DNA of 64,000 bases. Source: Alphaproteobacteria bacterium (GTDB lineage: Bacteria > Pseudomonadota > Alphaproteobacteria > Rhizobiales > Rhizobiaceae). The stretch covers positions 154,471-218,470 of the forward strand of contig JAHJHT010000003.1 in assembly GCA_018823835.1 (NCBI GenBank). The letters run 5' to 3'. The position numbers and the translations under genes are program-made. Below the pieces are notes generated by a model, which saw only the letters and a program-made list of their open reading frames with translations, was not told the DNA's origin and made no database searches. Positions 37,042 through 45,495 of this stretch are shown here, one piece after another; within the stretch, counting starts at the first letter, position 1; every line of letters starts with the position of its first letter.

Positions 37042-38649
37042 CTACATCCTGAACACGCCGAATTTCGTGTCGGGGATCGGCGCATTGAGCGCGGCCGACA
37101 GCGACAGCGCCAGCACCTCGCGCGACTTCGCCGGGTCGATGATGCCGTCGTCCCACAGCCTGGCCGACGAATAGAGCGGGTGGCCCTCGCGTTCGTATTT
37201 TTCGAGGATGGGCGCGCGGAAGGCGGCTTCCTCCCCGGCGCTCCACGCGCCGCCCTTGCGCTCGATGCCCTCGCGCTTGACCATCGCCAGAACGGTCGCC
37301 GCCTGTTCGCCGCCCATCACCGAGATGCGGGCGTTCGGCCACATCCACAGGAAGCGCGGCGAGTAGGCGCGCCCGCACATGCCGTAATTGCCGGCGCCGA
37401 ACGAGCCGCCGATGATCATCGTCACCTTCGGCACGGCGGCGGTCGCCACCGCCGTCACCAGCTTGGCGCCGTCGCGCGCAATGCCGCCCGCCTCGTACTT
37501 CTTGCCGACCATGAAGCCGGTGATGTTCTGCAGGAACACCAGCGGAATCTTGCGCTGGCAGCACAGCTCGATGAAGTGCGCGCCCTTCAGCGCGCTCTCG
37601 GAAAACAGCACGCCATTGTTGGCAATGATGCCGACCGGCATGCCGTGCAGATGCGCGAAGCCGGTGACCAGCGTCGTGCCGTAGTTCTGCTTGAACTCGT
37701 CGAACTCGGAGCCGTCGACAATGCGGGCGATGACCTCGCGCACGTCGTAGGGCTGGCGCGTGTCGCCCGGCACGATGCCGTAGATCTCCTCCGCTGCATG
37801 AAGCGGCGGAATCACATTCTGCAGGACAGCGCTTACCGGCTTGTTCCGATTCAGGTTTTTGACGATGCGCCGCACGATCGCCAGCGCGTGTTCGTCGTCC
37901 TCGGCGAGGTGGTCGGCAACGCCCGACAGCCGCGTGTGGACGTCGGCGCCGCCGAGTTCCTCGGCGGTCACGTCCTCGCCGGTCGCTGCCTTCACCAGAG
38001 GCGGGCCACCTAGAAAGATCGTCGCCTGGTTCCTCACCATGATGGATTCGTCGGCCATCGCCGGCACGTAGGCGCCGCCCGCCGTGCACGAACCCATCAC
38101 GCAGGCGATCTGCGGAATGCCGGCCGCCGACATCGTCGCCTGGTTGAAGAAGATGCGGCCGAAATGGTCGCGGTCGGGAAACACCTCGTCCTGGTTGGGC
38201 AGGTTGGCGCCACCGGAATCCACGAGATAGATGCAGGGCAGGTTGTTCTGCAGCGCGATCTCCTGCGCGCGCAGATGCTTCTTCACCGTCATCGGGTAAT
38301 AGGTGCCGCCCTTCACCGTGGCGTCGTTGACGACGATCATCACCTCGCGGCCCTCGACGCGGCCGACCCCGGCGATCATGCCGGCCGACGCGATGTCGCC
38401 GCCATAGAGATCCCAGGCGGCGAACTGGCCGATCTCGAGGAACGGCGAGCCCGCGTCGATCAGTTGCGCCAGCCGCTGTCGCGGCAAGAGCTTGCCGCGC
38501 GACTGGTACCGCGCGCGCGCTTCCTCGGAGCCGCCTTGCTCGACGGTGGCGGCCTTGTCGGCGATGTCGGCGACCAGCCCGCGCATCTTTTCGGCATTGG
38601 CGCGGAAGGCGTCGGAGGCGGGCGAGATGGAAGAGGCGAGGGCGGGCAT
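37042..38649 (-). CDS. mccB: Methylcrotonyl-CoA carboxylase beta subunit
   Basis: The 535-residue carboxyltransferase has the N-terminal ClpP/crotonase-like half ([32 protein letters not shown]) and the C-terminal half with [20 protein letters not shown] and [17 protein letters not shown], diagnostic of methylcrotonyl-CoA rather than propionyl-CoA carboxylases. It transfers CO2 from biotin on MccA to 3-methylcrotonyl-CoA. It lies downstream of ivd on the same strand, separated by a toxin-antitoxin pair. Confidence 0.95.
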   Translation of the reverse strand: MPALASSISPASDAFRANAEKMRGLVADIADKAATVEQGGSEEARARYQSRGKLLPRQRLAQLIDAGSPFLEIGQFAAWDLYGGDIASAGMIAGVGRVEGREVMIVVNDATVKGGTYYPMTVKKHLRAQEIALQNNLPCIYLVDSGGANLPNQDEVFPDRDHFGRIFFNQATMSAAGIPQIACVMGSCTAGGAYVPAMADESIMVRNQATIFLGGPPLVKAATGEDVTAEELGGADVHTRLSGVADHLAEDDEHALAIVRRIVKNLNRNKPVSAVLQNVIPPLHAAEEIYGIVPGDTRQPYDVREVIARIVDGSEFDEFKQNYGTTLVTGFAHLHGMPVGIIANNGVLFSESALKGAHFIELCCQRKIPLVFLQNITGFMVGKKYEAGGIARDGAKLVTAVATAAVPKVTMIIGGSFGAGNYGMCGRAYSPRFLWMWPNARISVMGGEQAATVLAMVKREGIERKGGAWSAGEEAAFRAPILEKYEREGHPLYSSARLWDDGIIDPAKSREVLALSLSAALNAPIPDTKFGVFRM

Positions 38650-38656
38650 GGGGCTC

Positions 38657-39037
38657 CTAGCGGATCAGTTCGATCTTGCAGGGCAGGTTCAGTGTAGCCC
38701 ACGCGCGGTCAGCCGTAACGGCGCTCAATCCCTCGCGTATAGCCAAGGCTAGACACGTTCGGTCGGCTAGCGAAAGTCCCTTTTCGCGCGTTTGTTCACG
38801 AAGCGCGATGGCAGCCGTCGCAAGTTCCGCGTCGAGATCAACCAAAGTGATGTCGAGGAGTTCAAGAGCACCCCAAGCTTCGTCGGACGAGAAGCCCTTA
38901 TCCATCAGCTTCGTCCCGACTTCAATGGCATTCACAAGGCTCATCTTCGATCCAGCCAGCCTGCGTCGGACGAAGTCGCCACCTGGCTCGTCATTCGCGA
39001 TGGCCATGATCGCTGAGGCGTCCATTACGGCGCTCAA
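38657..39037 (-). CDS. VapC-type PIN-domain toxin
   Basis: The 126-residue PIN-domain protein has the four acidic metal-site residues D6 (VMDASAI), E39 (NAIEV), D92 ([11 protein letters not shown]) and D110 (VTADRAW), as in VapC ribonucleases that cleave tRNA or rRNA. The reading frame opens with TTG at 39037, overlapping the antitoxin stop (TTGA); an ATG four codons later (39025) is the alternative start. The overlap implies translational coupling to the antitoxin. Base composition is lower in GC than the flanking mccB and ivd, suggesting acquisition. Confidence 0.88.
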   Translation of the reverse strand: MSAVMDASAIMAIANDEPGGDFVRRRLAGSKMSLVNAIEVGTKLMDKGFSSDEAWGALELLDITLVDLDAELATAAIALREQTREKGLSLADRTCLALAIREGLSAVTADRAWATLNLPCKIELIR

Positions 39038-39519
39038 GAACCGGACTCACGCTGGGCTTCTGCTCGGCGGTCCTGGATTAATTCATCAACTAGGCTGACG
39101 CCTTCCGGCACATGTTGGCGCACTAGATGCTGAACTTTGCGGATAGCGGCATCGGGAGAAAGCAGAGAAAGTTCTCCGTCAACCACGCGGGCAATAAGAG
39201 TGTCGCCTTCAGCCACTCCCATCGCAGCACGCATTTCGGCCGGGATGACTATCCGTCCGCCTGCGCCGATCTGAAGCCTGTCTTTCAGCCTCGCTGCACC
39301 GGGGTACGAAGCTGAAGGAGCGTCGGGCCTCGGTTGCTGCGTCCTCTTTGCTGGCCGATCAGAAACGAGCACGTTGCGGACATGCTGATAGCGCTTGTCG
39401 AGAAATCGAGCGATATCTGCACGGGCGAAGCCCGCTGCATCCAGTGCGCGTATCTTGTCAGAGATGGTTTCTAGTCCGTTGACCACTTCACGCATCCGAT
39501 GAGTTTCAAGCGCAACCAT
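39034..39519 (-). CDS. AbrB/MazE-type antitoxin with N-terminal HTH
   Basis: The 161-residue protein has a swapped-hairpin AbrB domain at about residues 82-122 (LQIGAGGRIVIPAEMRAAMG) that binds DNA, and a C-terminal tail expected to cover the toxin. An additional N-terminal helix-turn-helix-like segment lies at residues 18-51 (DAAGFARADIARFLDKRYQ), making it about twice the length of a minimal antitoxin. The ATG at 39519 has GGAGG 6 bp upstream and is preferred to the ATG at 39531. It is the first gene of the pair and probably represses its own promoter. Confidence 0.85.
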   Translation of the reverse strand: MVALETHRMREVVNGLETISDKIRALDAAGFARADIARFLDKRYQHVRNVLVSDRPAKRTQQPRPDAPSASYPGAARLKDRLQIGAGGRIVIPAEMRAAMGVAEGDTLIARVVDGELSLLSPDAAIRKVQHLVRQHVPEGVSLVDELIQDRRAEAQRESGS

Positions 39520-39524
39520 GCCAG

Positions 39525-39570
39525 CCTCCATATCTGGTTGCTATTTGGAGGTTCGTAGAGGAAATGTCAA
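39525..39570 (-). promoter_or_regulatory. Toxin-antitoxin promoter with inverted-repeat operator
   Basis: CCTCCATAT (39525-39533) and ATTTGGAGG (39543-39551) form 9-bp arms with one mismatch around 9 bases. TTGACA on the minus strand (39565-39570) is an ideal -35; the expected -10 position falls inside the distal arm. Binding here would block transcription of the pair. Confidence 0.5.
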
Positions 39571-39592
39571 GTTGATATGTACTATGCCATTT

Positions 39593-40756
39593 CTACACTC
39601 CCTCCGCCATGATCTCCCGCCCGATCAGCCACCGCCTGATTTCGCTCGTCCCCGCGCCGATCTCGTAGAGTTTCGCGTCGCGCAGCAGGCGACCCGTGGC
39701 GTAGTCGTTCACGTAGCCGTTGCCGCCGAGCAGCTGGATCGCGTCGAGCGCCATCAGGGTCGCTTTTTCTGCCGCGAACAGGATGCAGCCTGCCGCATCC
39801 TTGCGCGTGCCCGGGCCGCGGTCGCAGGCCGCCGCCACGGCGTAGACATAGGCGCGCGCCGCGCTCATCGTCGAATACATGTCGGCGAGCTTGCCCTGCA
39901 CCAGCTGGAACTCGCCGATCGCCTGGCCGAACTGCTTGCGCTCATGCACATAGGGCACCGCGACGTCGAGGCAGGCGGCCATGATGCCGAGCGGCCCGCC
40001 GGCCAGCACTGTGCGCTCATAGTCCAGCCCCGACATCAGCACCTCGATGCCGCGTCCCTCCTCGTGCAGCACGTTCTCGAAGGGCACCTCGACATTCTCG
40101 AACACCAGCTCGCCGGTATTGGAGCCGCGCATGCCGAGCTTGTCGAGCTTCTGGGCTACCGAGAATCCGGCCATCGTCTTCTCGACGATGAAGGCGGTGA
40201 TGCCGCGCGAGCGCGCGTCCGGGTCGGTTTTCGCGTAAACCACCAGCGTGTCGGCGTCCGGCCCGTTGGTGATCCACATCTTGGAGCCATTCAGCACATA
40301 GCGGTCGTTGCGCTTCTCGGCGCGCAGCCGCAGCGACACGACGTCCGAGCCGGAGCCCGGCTCCGACATGGCAAGCGCGCCGACATGCTCACCCGAACAC
40401 AGCGGCGGCAGGTATTTCTGCTTCTGCGCCGGTGTCGCCCAGCGGTTGATCTGGTTGACGCAGAGATTGGAATGCGCGCCGTAGGATAGCCCGACCGAGG
40501 CCGAGGCGCGCGAAATCTCCTCCATCGCCACGACATGGCCGAGGTAGCCCATGCCGGAGCCGCCGAAATCCGGGTCGGCGGTGATGCCGAGCAGGCCGAG
40601 CTCTCCCATTTCCTTCCACAGCGGGGCAGGGAACTCGTTGCAGCGGTCGATCTCCGCCGCCTGCGGTGCAATCCGCTCCTGCGCGAAGCGGCGCACCATC
40701 TCGCGCAGCGCGTCGATCTCCTCGCCCTGTCCGAAATCAAGCGTGTTCAGGTACAT
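39593..40756 (-). CDS. ivd: Isovaleryl-CoA dehydrogenase
   Basis: The 387-residue acyl-CoA dehydrogenase is full length. Family signatures are [16 protein letters not shown] (FAD site) and [20 protein letters not shown]. The catalytic base is the glutamate of [16 protein letters not shown], in the helix position characteristic of isovaleryl-CoA dehydrogenases. It oxidises isovaleryl-CoA to 3-methylcrotonyl-CoA, feeding MccAB, and passes electrons to ETF and then ETF-QO (encoded near 22 kb). Its first 20 bases overlap the upstream TetR gene. Confidence 0.95.
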   Translation of the reverse strand: MYLNTLDFGQGEEIDALREMVRRFAQERIAPQAAEIDRCNEFPAPLWKEMGELGLLGITADPDFGGSGMGYLGHVVAMEEISRASASVGLSYGAHSNLCVNQINRWATPAQKQKYLPPLCSGEHVGALAMSEPGSGSDVVSLRLRAEKRNDRYVLNGSKMWITNGPDADTLVVYAKTDPDARSRGITAFIVEKTMAGFSVAQKLDKLGMRGSNTGELVFENVEVPFENVLHEEGRGIEVLMSGLDYERTVLAGGPLGIMAACLDVAVPYVHERKQFGQAIGEFQLVQGKLADMYSTMSAARAYVYAVAAACDRGPGTRKDAAGCILFAAEKATLMALDAIQLLGGNGYVNDYATGRLLRDAKLYEIGAGTSEIRRWLIGREIMAEGV

Positions 40757-41363
40757 TCACCGTCTCCCGGGCTGCTGCGCCGACAAGGCGCAATGTCATG
40801 GCCAGATAGCTCTTCGTCACCTCGTCGACCGACAGCCTCTCGTCGGGCCGGAACCAGACGATCACGCCGGTGATCATCTGGATGATCGCCATGGCGGTCA
40901 GGCCGACATCCTCCATGACGAAGCTGCCGTCTTCCGCGCCCTCGCGCAGGATCTGGCGCAGTTCCTTCTCGTAGCGCGCGCGCAGGCGCAGCATGTGGCT
41001 GAGCCGCTCGTGCGACAGGCTGCGCAGTTCCATGTTGGAGACATGCGTGGAATGCCGCCGCGCCACGTGGAAGCGGATGTGGTTATCGACGAAGGCGGCA
41101 AGGCACACCGCCGGGTCCGCGTTGCGGGGGCGGGCGGCGTCCCAGGCGGCGATCAGCGTTTCCATGTGCTCGTTGAGCAGCGTGAACAGCAGATCCTGCT
41201 TGGTCGGGAAATAGCGGTAGAGGGCTGCTGCCTGCACCCCCACCTCGGCGGCAAGCTGGCGCATCGACATGGCCTCGTAGCCATGGCGCGCCATCAGGCT
41301 GACCGCCGCCTCGCGGATCGCCGCCTCCGTTCTTTCGCCGTCCGAACCTGCCGTGCGCGCCAT
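40737..41363 (-). CDS. TetR-family regulator of the leucine catabolic genes
   Basis: The 208-residue protein has an N-terminal TetR DNA-binding domain (about residues 10-56; [20 protein letters not shown]) and a helical ligand-binding domain of the TetR_C_33 type ([16 protein letters not shown]). It overlaps ivd by 20 bases and so is co-transcribed with it. Control of ivd and mcc by an acyl-CoA effector is an inference from position. An imperfect palindrome lies 22 bp upstream of its start. Confidence 0.88.
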   Translation of the reverse strand: MARTAGSDGERTEAAIREAAVSLMARHGYEAMSMRQLAAEVGVQAAALYRYFPTKQDLLFTLLNEHMETLIAAWDAARPRNADPAVCLAAFVDNHIRFHVARRHSTHVSNMELRSLSHERLSHMLRLRARYEKELRQILREGAEDGSFVMEDVGLTAMAIIQMITGVIVWFRPDERLSVDEVTKSYLAMTLRLVGAAARETVNVPEHA

Positions 41364-41384
41364 GCTGCTCCTCGACGTCGAGAA

Positions 41385-41410
41385 GAATAAAACAAACGTT
41401 CAATTCATTC
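41385..41410. promoter_or_regulatory. Candidate TetR operator
   Basis: This 26-bp element has an AACGTT core exactly at its centre and outer GAAT/ATTC arms; 9 of 13 base pairs are symmetric. It lies 22 bp upstream of the TetR start in an AT-rich stretch likely to hold the promoter. Confidence 0.4.
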
Positions 41411-41428
41411 AAGCGGCAAGGATAATCC

Positions 41429-42481
41429 TTAGTTCGGGGCTGACTTGCCCGCTTCTTGCGCCTCGCCCTTTTCGCCCAGGTAGTCGCCGACATAGATCTC
41501 GCGCACCAGCGTAAGGCCCAGTGCTGCGAGCGGCGTCGCCAGTGCCAGGCCGGCGAGGCCGAACAGCACGCCGAACAGCACCTGCATGGCGATCACCAGC
41601 GCCGGTGGCAGCGCAACCTTCTTCTGCTGGATCACCGGCGTGATGACGTAGCTCTCGAGCGTTTGCACGACGAGATAGACAAGCCCGACCAGGAGCATCG
41701 CCGTCGGCCCTTGCGCGAAGGCAAGCAGCAGCGCCGGCACCGCTGCGATCACCGGGCCGATATTGGGAATGAAGGCGAGCAGGGCGGCGATCAACCCGAG
41801 CAGGAAGGCGAGCGGGATGCCGATCGCCCAGAGGCCCGCCGCCGTCAGCACGCCGACGATTGCCATCGAGATCAGCTTGGCGGCGAGCCAGTCGGAAAGC
41901 GTCGCAGCCGCCTTGTCGAGCACTTCTTTGCCGCGCCGCCGGAGCGGCGGCGCAAGCAACGCCAGCAAGCCCTTGCGGTAGATGCCGGGGTCAAGCGCCC
42001 CGTAAAGCCCGATGAACAGGATGATCACCATGTTGCCGAGCGCGCCGAAGGTTGATGTCACGGCCATCGTCGCGGCATCGCTGCCGCCGGCCGACCATAG
42101 GCCGCGCGGGGTTGCGCGTTGGAGCAGCGCTTCGCCCCAGGCATAGCTCTCCACCCAGTCGCGCAGCCCTTTGGCGGCCGACGGGATCTGGTCGAACAAC
42201 TCATTCGTCTGCGTCATCACGGCCGGTGCGAAGGCGGCAAAAGCACCGGCCAGCGCGAGGATCAGCACAGCCAGGAAGATCGCCACGCCCGCATGGTAGG
42301 GCAGGCCGCTCCGCGTCGCGATCCAGCCGCCGCCCGAGCGCAGGAACACGGCAACCAGCACGCCGGCAAAGATCAGCAACAGCACGTGCGGCGCGACAAG
42401 CACGCCGGCTGCGAGCACCGCGCCGATGACCATCAAGGATACTGACTGCTTGCTTCCCCTCATGCGGGGCGAACGGCCCAC
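41429..42481 (-). CDS. AI-2E family transporter (TqsA/PerM-like)
   Basis: The 350-residue protein has seven or eight predicted helices. The family core LLGLIAALLAFIPNIGPVIAAVPALLLAF and the C-terminal LESYVITPVIQQKKVALPPALVI match UPF0118/AI-2E transporters (only short parts of each are quoted as motifs). The name comes from E. coli TqsA; most relatives have other or unknown roles, such as ion exchange. A start at 42463 is possible. It is divergent from the MarR-GNAT gene and shares its 90-bp promoter region. Confidence 0.88.
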   Translation of the reverse strand: MGRSPRMRGSKQSVSLMVIGAVLAAGVLVAPHVLLLIFAGVLVAVFLRSGGGWIATRSGLPYHAGVAIFLAVLILALAGAFAAFAPAVMTQTNELFDQIPSAAKGLRDWVESYAWGEALLQRATPRGLWSAGGSDAATMAVTSTFGALGNMVIILFIGLYGALDPGIYRKGLLALLAPPLRRRGKEVLDKAAATLSDWLAAKLISMAIVGVLTAAGLWAIGIPLAFLLGLIAALLAFIPNIGPVIAAVPALLLAFAQGPTAMLLVGLVYLVVQTLESYVITPVIQQKKVALPPALVIAMQVLFGVLFGLAGLALATPLAALGLTLVREIYVGDYLGEKGEAQEAGKSAPN

Positions 42482-42536
42482 CCATCGTTTCGTTCCGGGC
42501 GGGCGGCAGGCAGGCCGGAAGGGTGGCTTGCAAAAG

Positions 42537-42555
42537 TAATGGACTCAGTCCACTA
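42537..42555. promoter_or_regulatory. MarR-type operator palindrome in promoter spacer
   Basis: TAATGGACTCAGTCCACTA has 9-base arms around a central C with a single mismatched pair; the inner 13 bases are perfect. It sits between TTGCAA (42528-42533, -35-like) and CACTAA (42551-42556, -10-like, spacing 17) of the MarR-GNAT gene, the usual place for an autorepressor site. Confidence 0.55.
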
Positions 42556-42583
42556 ATTCCTTTGCCCAGCGATGGAGGCAGCC

Positions 42584-43579
42584 ATGGAGCGCTCGGAACT
42601 GGTCGGGTTGATCCGCAACTTCAACCGCTTCTATACGCGCACCGTCGGCCTGCTCGAGGAGACGCTGTCGCAGAGCGCCTTCACGCTGACCGAGGCGCGC
42701 GTCATCTTCGAGATAGGCCACCGCGCCCATGGCGGCTTCGCGCCCGACATTGGCGGCGAGCGCGGCTTCCTCGCGCGCACCTTCCGGATCCATGTCGGCG
42801 CGGTGGCCTCCGACATCGCCCGCGACCTTCGCCTCGATCCGGCCTATCTGACCCGCATCCTGAAGAAGTTCGCGGCGGCAAACCTTGTCGAGATGAGCGC
42901 CGACCCAGCCGACGGACGCCGCCGCATGCTGTCGCTGACGAGGCAGGGCAGGGCGGCCCTTGCCGGCCTGCAGGCAGCCGCAGACCGCGACATCGGCCGG
43001 CTGGTCGAGCCGTTGCCCGACGCCAGCCTGCCCGACCTTGCCGGCGCGCTGCGCAAGGTCACGTCCCTTCTGGCACAGGAGGTTCCGGATAAGCGCCGGG
43101 CCGTCCTGCGCCCGCACCGGGCGGGCGATATCGGCTGGGTCGTGCAGCGCCAGGCATTGCTCTACACGCGTGAATTCGGCTGGACGATGGAGTTCGAGGC
43201 GCTGGTCGCCGAGATCGGCGCAAAGTTTCTCCGCAACTTCCTCGAAGGGCGCGACTATTGCTGGATTGCCGAACTGGACGGCGAACCAGTCGGCGCCATC
43301 TTTCTGGTGCACGACGAGTCGGACCCGGATCGCGCCCGGCTGCGCATGCTGCATGTCGAGGCCTCGGCGCGGGGGCGGGGCGTCGGCAGCATGCTGGTCG
43401 AAGCCTGCATCGACAAGGCGCGCGCCTTCGGCTACCGCCGCCTGGAGCTGTGGACCAACGACATCCTGCACGAGGCGCGCCGCATCTACGAACGCGCCGG
43501 CTTCCGGCTCTTGGCCGAGGAGCCGCACCACAGCTTCGGCAAGGACCTCGTCGGCCAGACCTGGGAATTGCAGCTTTGA
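42584..43579 (+). CDS. MarR-GNAT fusion protein
   Basis: The 331-residue protein joins an N-terminal MarR winged-helix domain (residues 1-150; DLRLDPAYLTRILKKF recognition helix, DPADGRRRMLSLT wing) to a C-terminal GNAT acetyltransferase domain (about 160-325; acetyl-CoA loop VEASARGRGVGSMLV, IYERAGFRLLAEE). About 25 extra residues (48-73) sit inside the MarR domain before the recognition helix. GGAGG at 42574-42578 supports the ATG at 42584 over the one at 42572. It probably acetylates a small molecule and regulates itself or the divergent permease. Confidence 0.9.
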   Translation: MERSELVGLIRNFNRFYTRTVGLLEETLSQSAFTLTEARVIFEIGHRAHGGFAPDIGGERGFLARTFRIHVGAVASDIARDLRLDPAYLTRILKKFAAANLVEMSADPADGRRRMLSLTRQGRAALAGLQAAADRDIGRLVEPLPDASLPDLAGALRKVTSLLAQEVPDKRRAVLRPHRAGDIGWVVQRQALLYTREFGWTMEFEALVAEIGAKFLRNFLEGRDYCWIAELDGEPVGAIFLVHDESDPDRARLRMLHVEASARGRGVGSMLVEACIDKARAFGYRRLELWTNDILHEARRIYERAGFRLLAEEPHHSFGKDLVGQTWELQL

Positions 43580-43585
43580 GGAAGC

Positions 43586-44698
43586 CTAGCCGCCGCGCGC
43601 GGCCCTGATGGCGCCGGGCAGTTCCACGGCGAAGATGTCGAGTTCCTCCTCGCGCCCCACGCTGACGCGGATGCAGCGGTTGAGTACCGGCACCATCGGC
43701 TTGCGGATGAACACGTCGCGCTCCAGAAGATGCTCCATGATCTTCAGCGCGAAATCACCGTCGCTGCCGCAGTCGATGGTGACGAAATTGGTCGCCGAGC
43801 GGATCGGCGCCAGCCCATTGTCGCGCGCTATGGCCGAGATGCGCTCGCGCCCGGCCGCGACCCTGGCGCGGATCTTGTCCAGGTAGGCCTGGTCGGCAAG
43901 CGCGGCCCCACCCGCCACCAGCGCCATGCTGTTGACCCCGTAGTGGTTGCGGATCTTCTCGAAGTCGGCGATCACCTCTTCCTCGCCGATGGCGTAGCCG
44001 CAGCGTATGCCGGCGAGCCCGTAGGCCTTCGAGAAGGTACGCATCCTCACCACGTTCGGGCGCGACACGTCGAGCGGCGGCAGTGCAGAATCCGGTCCCG
44101 TCTCGCAATAGGCCTCGTCGAGTACCAGCATCGTCGTCTCCGGCAGCGCCTCGATGAAGCGGGTAATCTCGCCGGCTTCCCACCATGTGCCCATCGGGTT
44201 GTCGGGATTGGACAGGTAGACGAGCGGCGCCTTCTCGCGGATTGCCGCGGCAAGCAGGCCGTCGAGGCTCTCGCGGTCGTTCTCGTAGGGCACCGCGACC
44301 AGCCGCCCGCCGAAGCCGGCGACGTGGAAGTTGAAGGTCGGGTAGGCGCCAAGCGAGGTGATGACCGCGTCGCCCGGCGCGACGAACATGCGCACCACGA
44401 GGTTCAGCAGCCCGTCGATGCCCTCGCCGACCACCACGTTCTGCCGGCCGACGCCGTAATGCGCCGCCAGCGCCCCCTTCAGTTCGAAATTGTCCGGGTC
44501 GCCATACATCCACATGTCGCGCGCCGCGGTCTGCATGGCGGCGATCACCGAGGGCGCCGGCCCGAAACTGCTTTCATTGGCGCCGATGCGGGCGCGGAAC
44601 GGCCGGCCGCGGGTGCGCTCCTGGGCCTCAGGCCCGACGAAGGGCACCGTCGGCGGCAGCGAATGGACAAGCGGTGTGAGTTGCGGGCGCGCGGCCAT
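43586..44698 (-). CDS. HisC-like PLP-dependent aminotransferase
   Basis: The 370-residue fold-type I aminotransferase has the PLP lysine in RTFSKAYGLAGIR, the Asp of VLDEAYCE and the conserved NPDNPMGTWW and ANESSFGPAPS motifs of the histidinol-phosphate aminotransferase subgroup. It is not beside his genes, so it may act on phenylalanine or another amino acid, as many paralogues do. It converges on the MarR-GNAT gene with a 6-bp gap. Confidence 0.9.
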   Translation of the reverse strand: MAARPQLTPLVHSLPPTVPFVGPEAQERTRGRPFRARIGANESSFGPAPSVIAAMQTAARDMWMYGDPDNFELKGALAAHYGVGRQNVVVGEGIDGLLNLVVRMFVAPGDAVITSLGAYPTFNFHVAGFGGRLVAVPYENDRESLDGLLAAAIREKAPLVYLSNPDNPMGTWWEAGEITRFIEALPETTMLVLDEAYCETGPDSALPPLDVSRPNVVRMRTFSKAYGLAGIRCGYAIGEEEVIADFEKIRNHYGVNSMALVAGGAALADQAYLDKIRARVAAGRERISAIARDNGLAPIRSATNFVTIDCGSDGDFALKIMEHLLERDVFIRKPMVPVLNRCIRVSVGREEELDIFAVELPGAIRAARGG

Positions 44699-44868
44699 CG
44701 GTCATGCTCCTTGGCGATACGACCGCGCCTGCCCAAGGCAGCCGCGATCCGCCGTCCGCAATAGCCGATGCGCAAGATTTCGCAATCCGTCAGCTGCGCG
44801 ACGCTATGTGCCAGCACGCCGCGCCCGCCTTGCGAGGGCAGGGGCGTCGGTCTGCGGCCGGCTGCCGG

Positions 44869-45267
44869 TCAGGGCTTCGGGTCGGCCTTCAGGTAGGCGA
44901 TGACGTTGGCAAGGTCCTCATCCGACTTCAGGCCCGGAAACGCCATCTTGCCCTTGGGTACCACTTCCTTGGGGTTGCGCAGGTAAGCGGTCAGGTTGGC
45001 GTCATCCCATACCAGGCCGCCCGCGCCGAGTTCCTTCATGTTCGCCGAGTATTTGGACAGGTAGCTCTCCAGCGTTCCGGCCGTGCGGCCGTAGACGGTC
45101 ATCAGCGACGGACCGACCTTGTCCTTGTCCGTTTCGGCCTCGTGGCAGGCCCTGCATTTGTTGAACACCTTCTTGCCGGCGGCAGCGTCGCCGTCGGCCT
45201 GCGCCGGCATTGCGCCGAAGAGGCTGGCCGCCAGCACGGCCGTTCCGAAAAGGGTGGTGGTTTTCAT
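44869..45267 (-). CDS. Periplasmic class I cytochrome c
   Basis: The 132-residue protein has a signal peptide (MKTTTLFGTAVLAASLFGAM...AQA), a haem-binding C38-R-A-C41-H42 and a distal Met in VPKGKMAFPG. Size and motif spacing fit a small soluble c-type cytochrome of the c2/c550 class. Its maturation needs the Ccm system at the start of the window, and it could donate electrons to the terminal oxidase encoded 2 kb away. The start at 45267 has GAGGAAACG upstream; the longer frame is not supported. Confidence 0.9.
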   Translation of the reverse strand: MKTTTLFGTAVLAASLFGAMPAQADGDAAAGKKVFNKCRACHEAETDKDKVGPSLMTVYGRTAGTLESYLSKYSANMKELGAGGLVWDDANLTAYLRNPKEVVPKGKMAFPGLKSDEDLANVIAYLKADPKP

Positions 45268-45339
45268 GCGTCGTTTCCTCCCATGAATACATGCCCAGCG
45301 TAGCGAAACTTCCAATCCATAGCCAGCGGCATGCCCGGC

Positions 45340-45353
45340 GCGGGAATTCCCGC
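45340..45353. promoter_or_regulatory. Perfect 14-bp palindrome upstream of cytochrome c gene
   Basis: GCGGGAATTCCCGC is fully self-complementary and lies 72 bp upstream of the cytochrome c start, in the region shared with the divergent DUF2189 gene. It is a candidate operator. Confidence 0.35.
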
Positions 45354-45495
45354 AGCGACGAAATACCTGTGACAATCCGCCGCATTGGGGTATGGTGATG
45401 ACGGTGCAGGTCGCGGTAGTGCGTGACCCGTCACGCTTGACGCCCGCACCGCGAAACCGCGACCGAATCCGGACCTGGTCTAGGAGGAATGGTCA

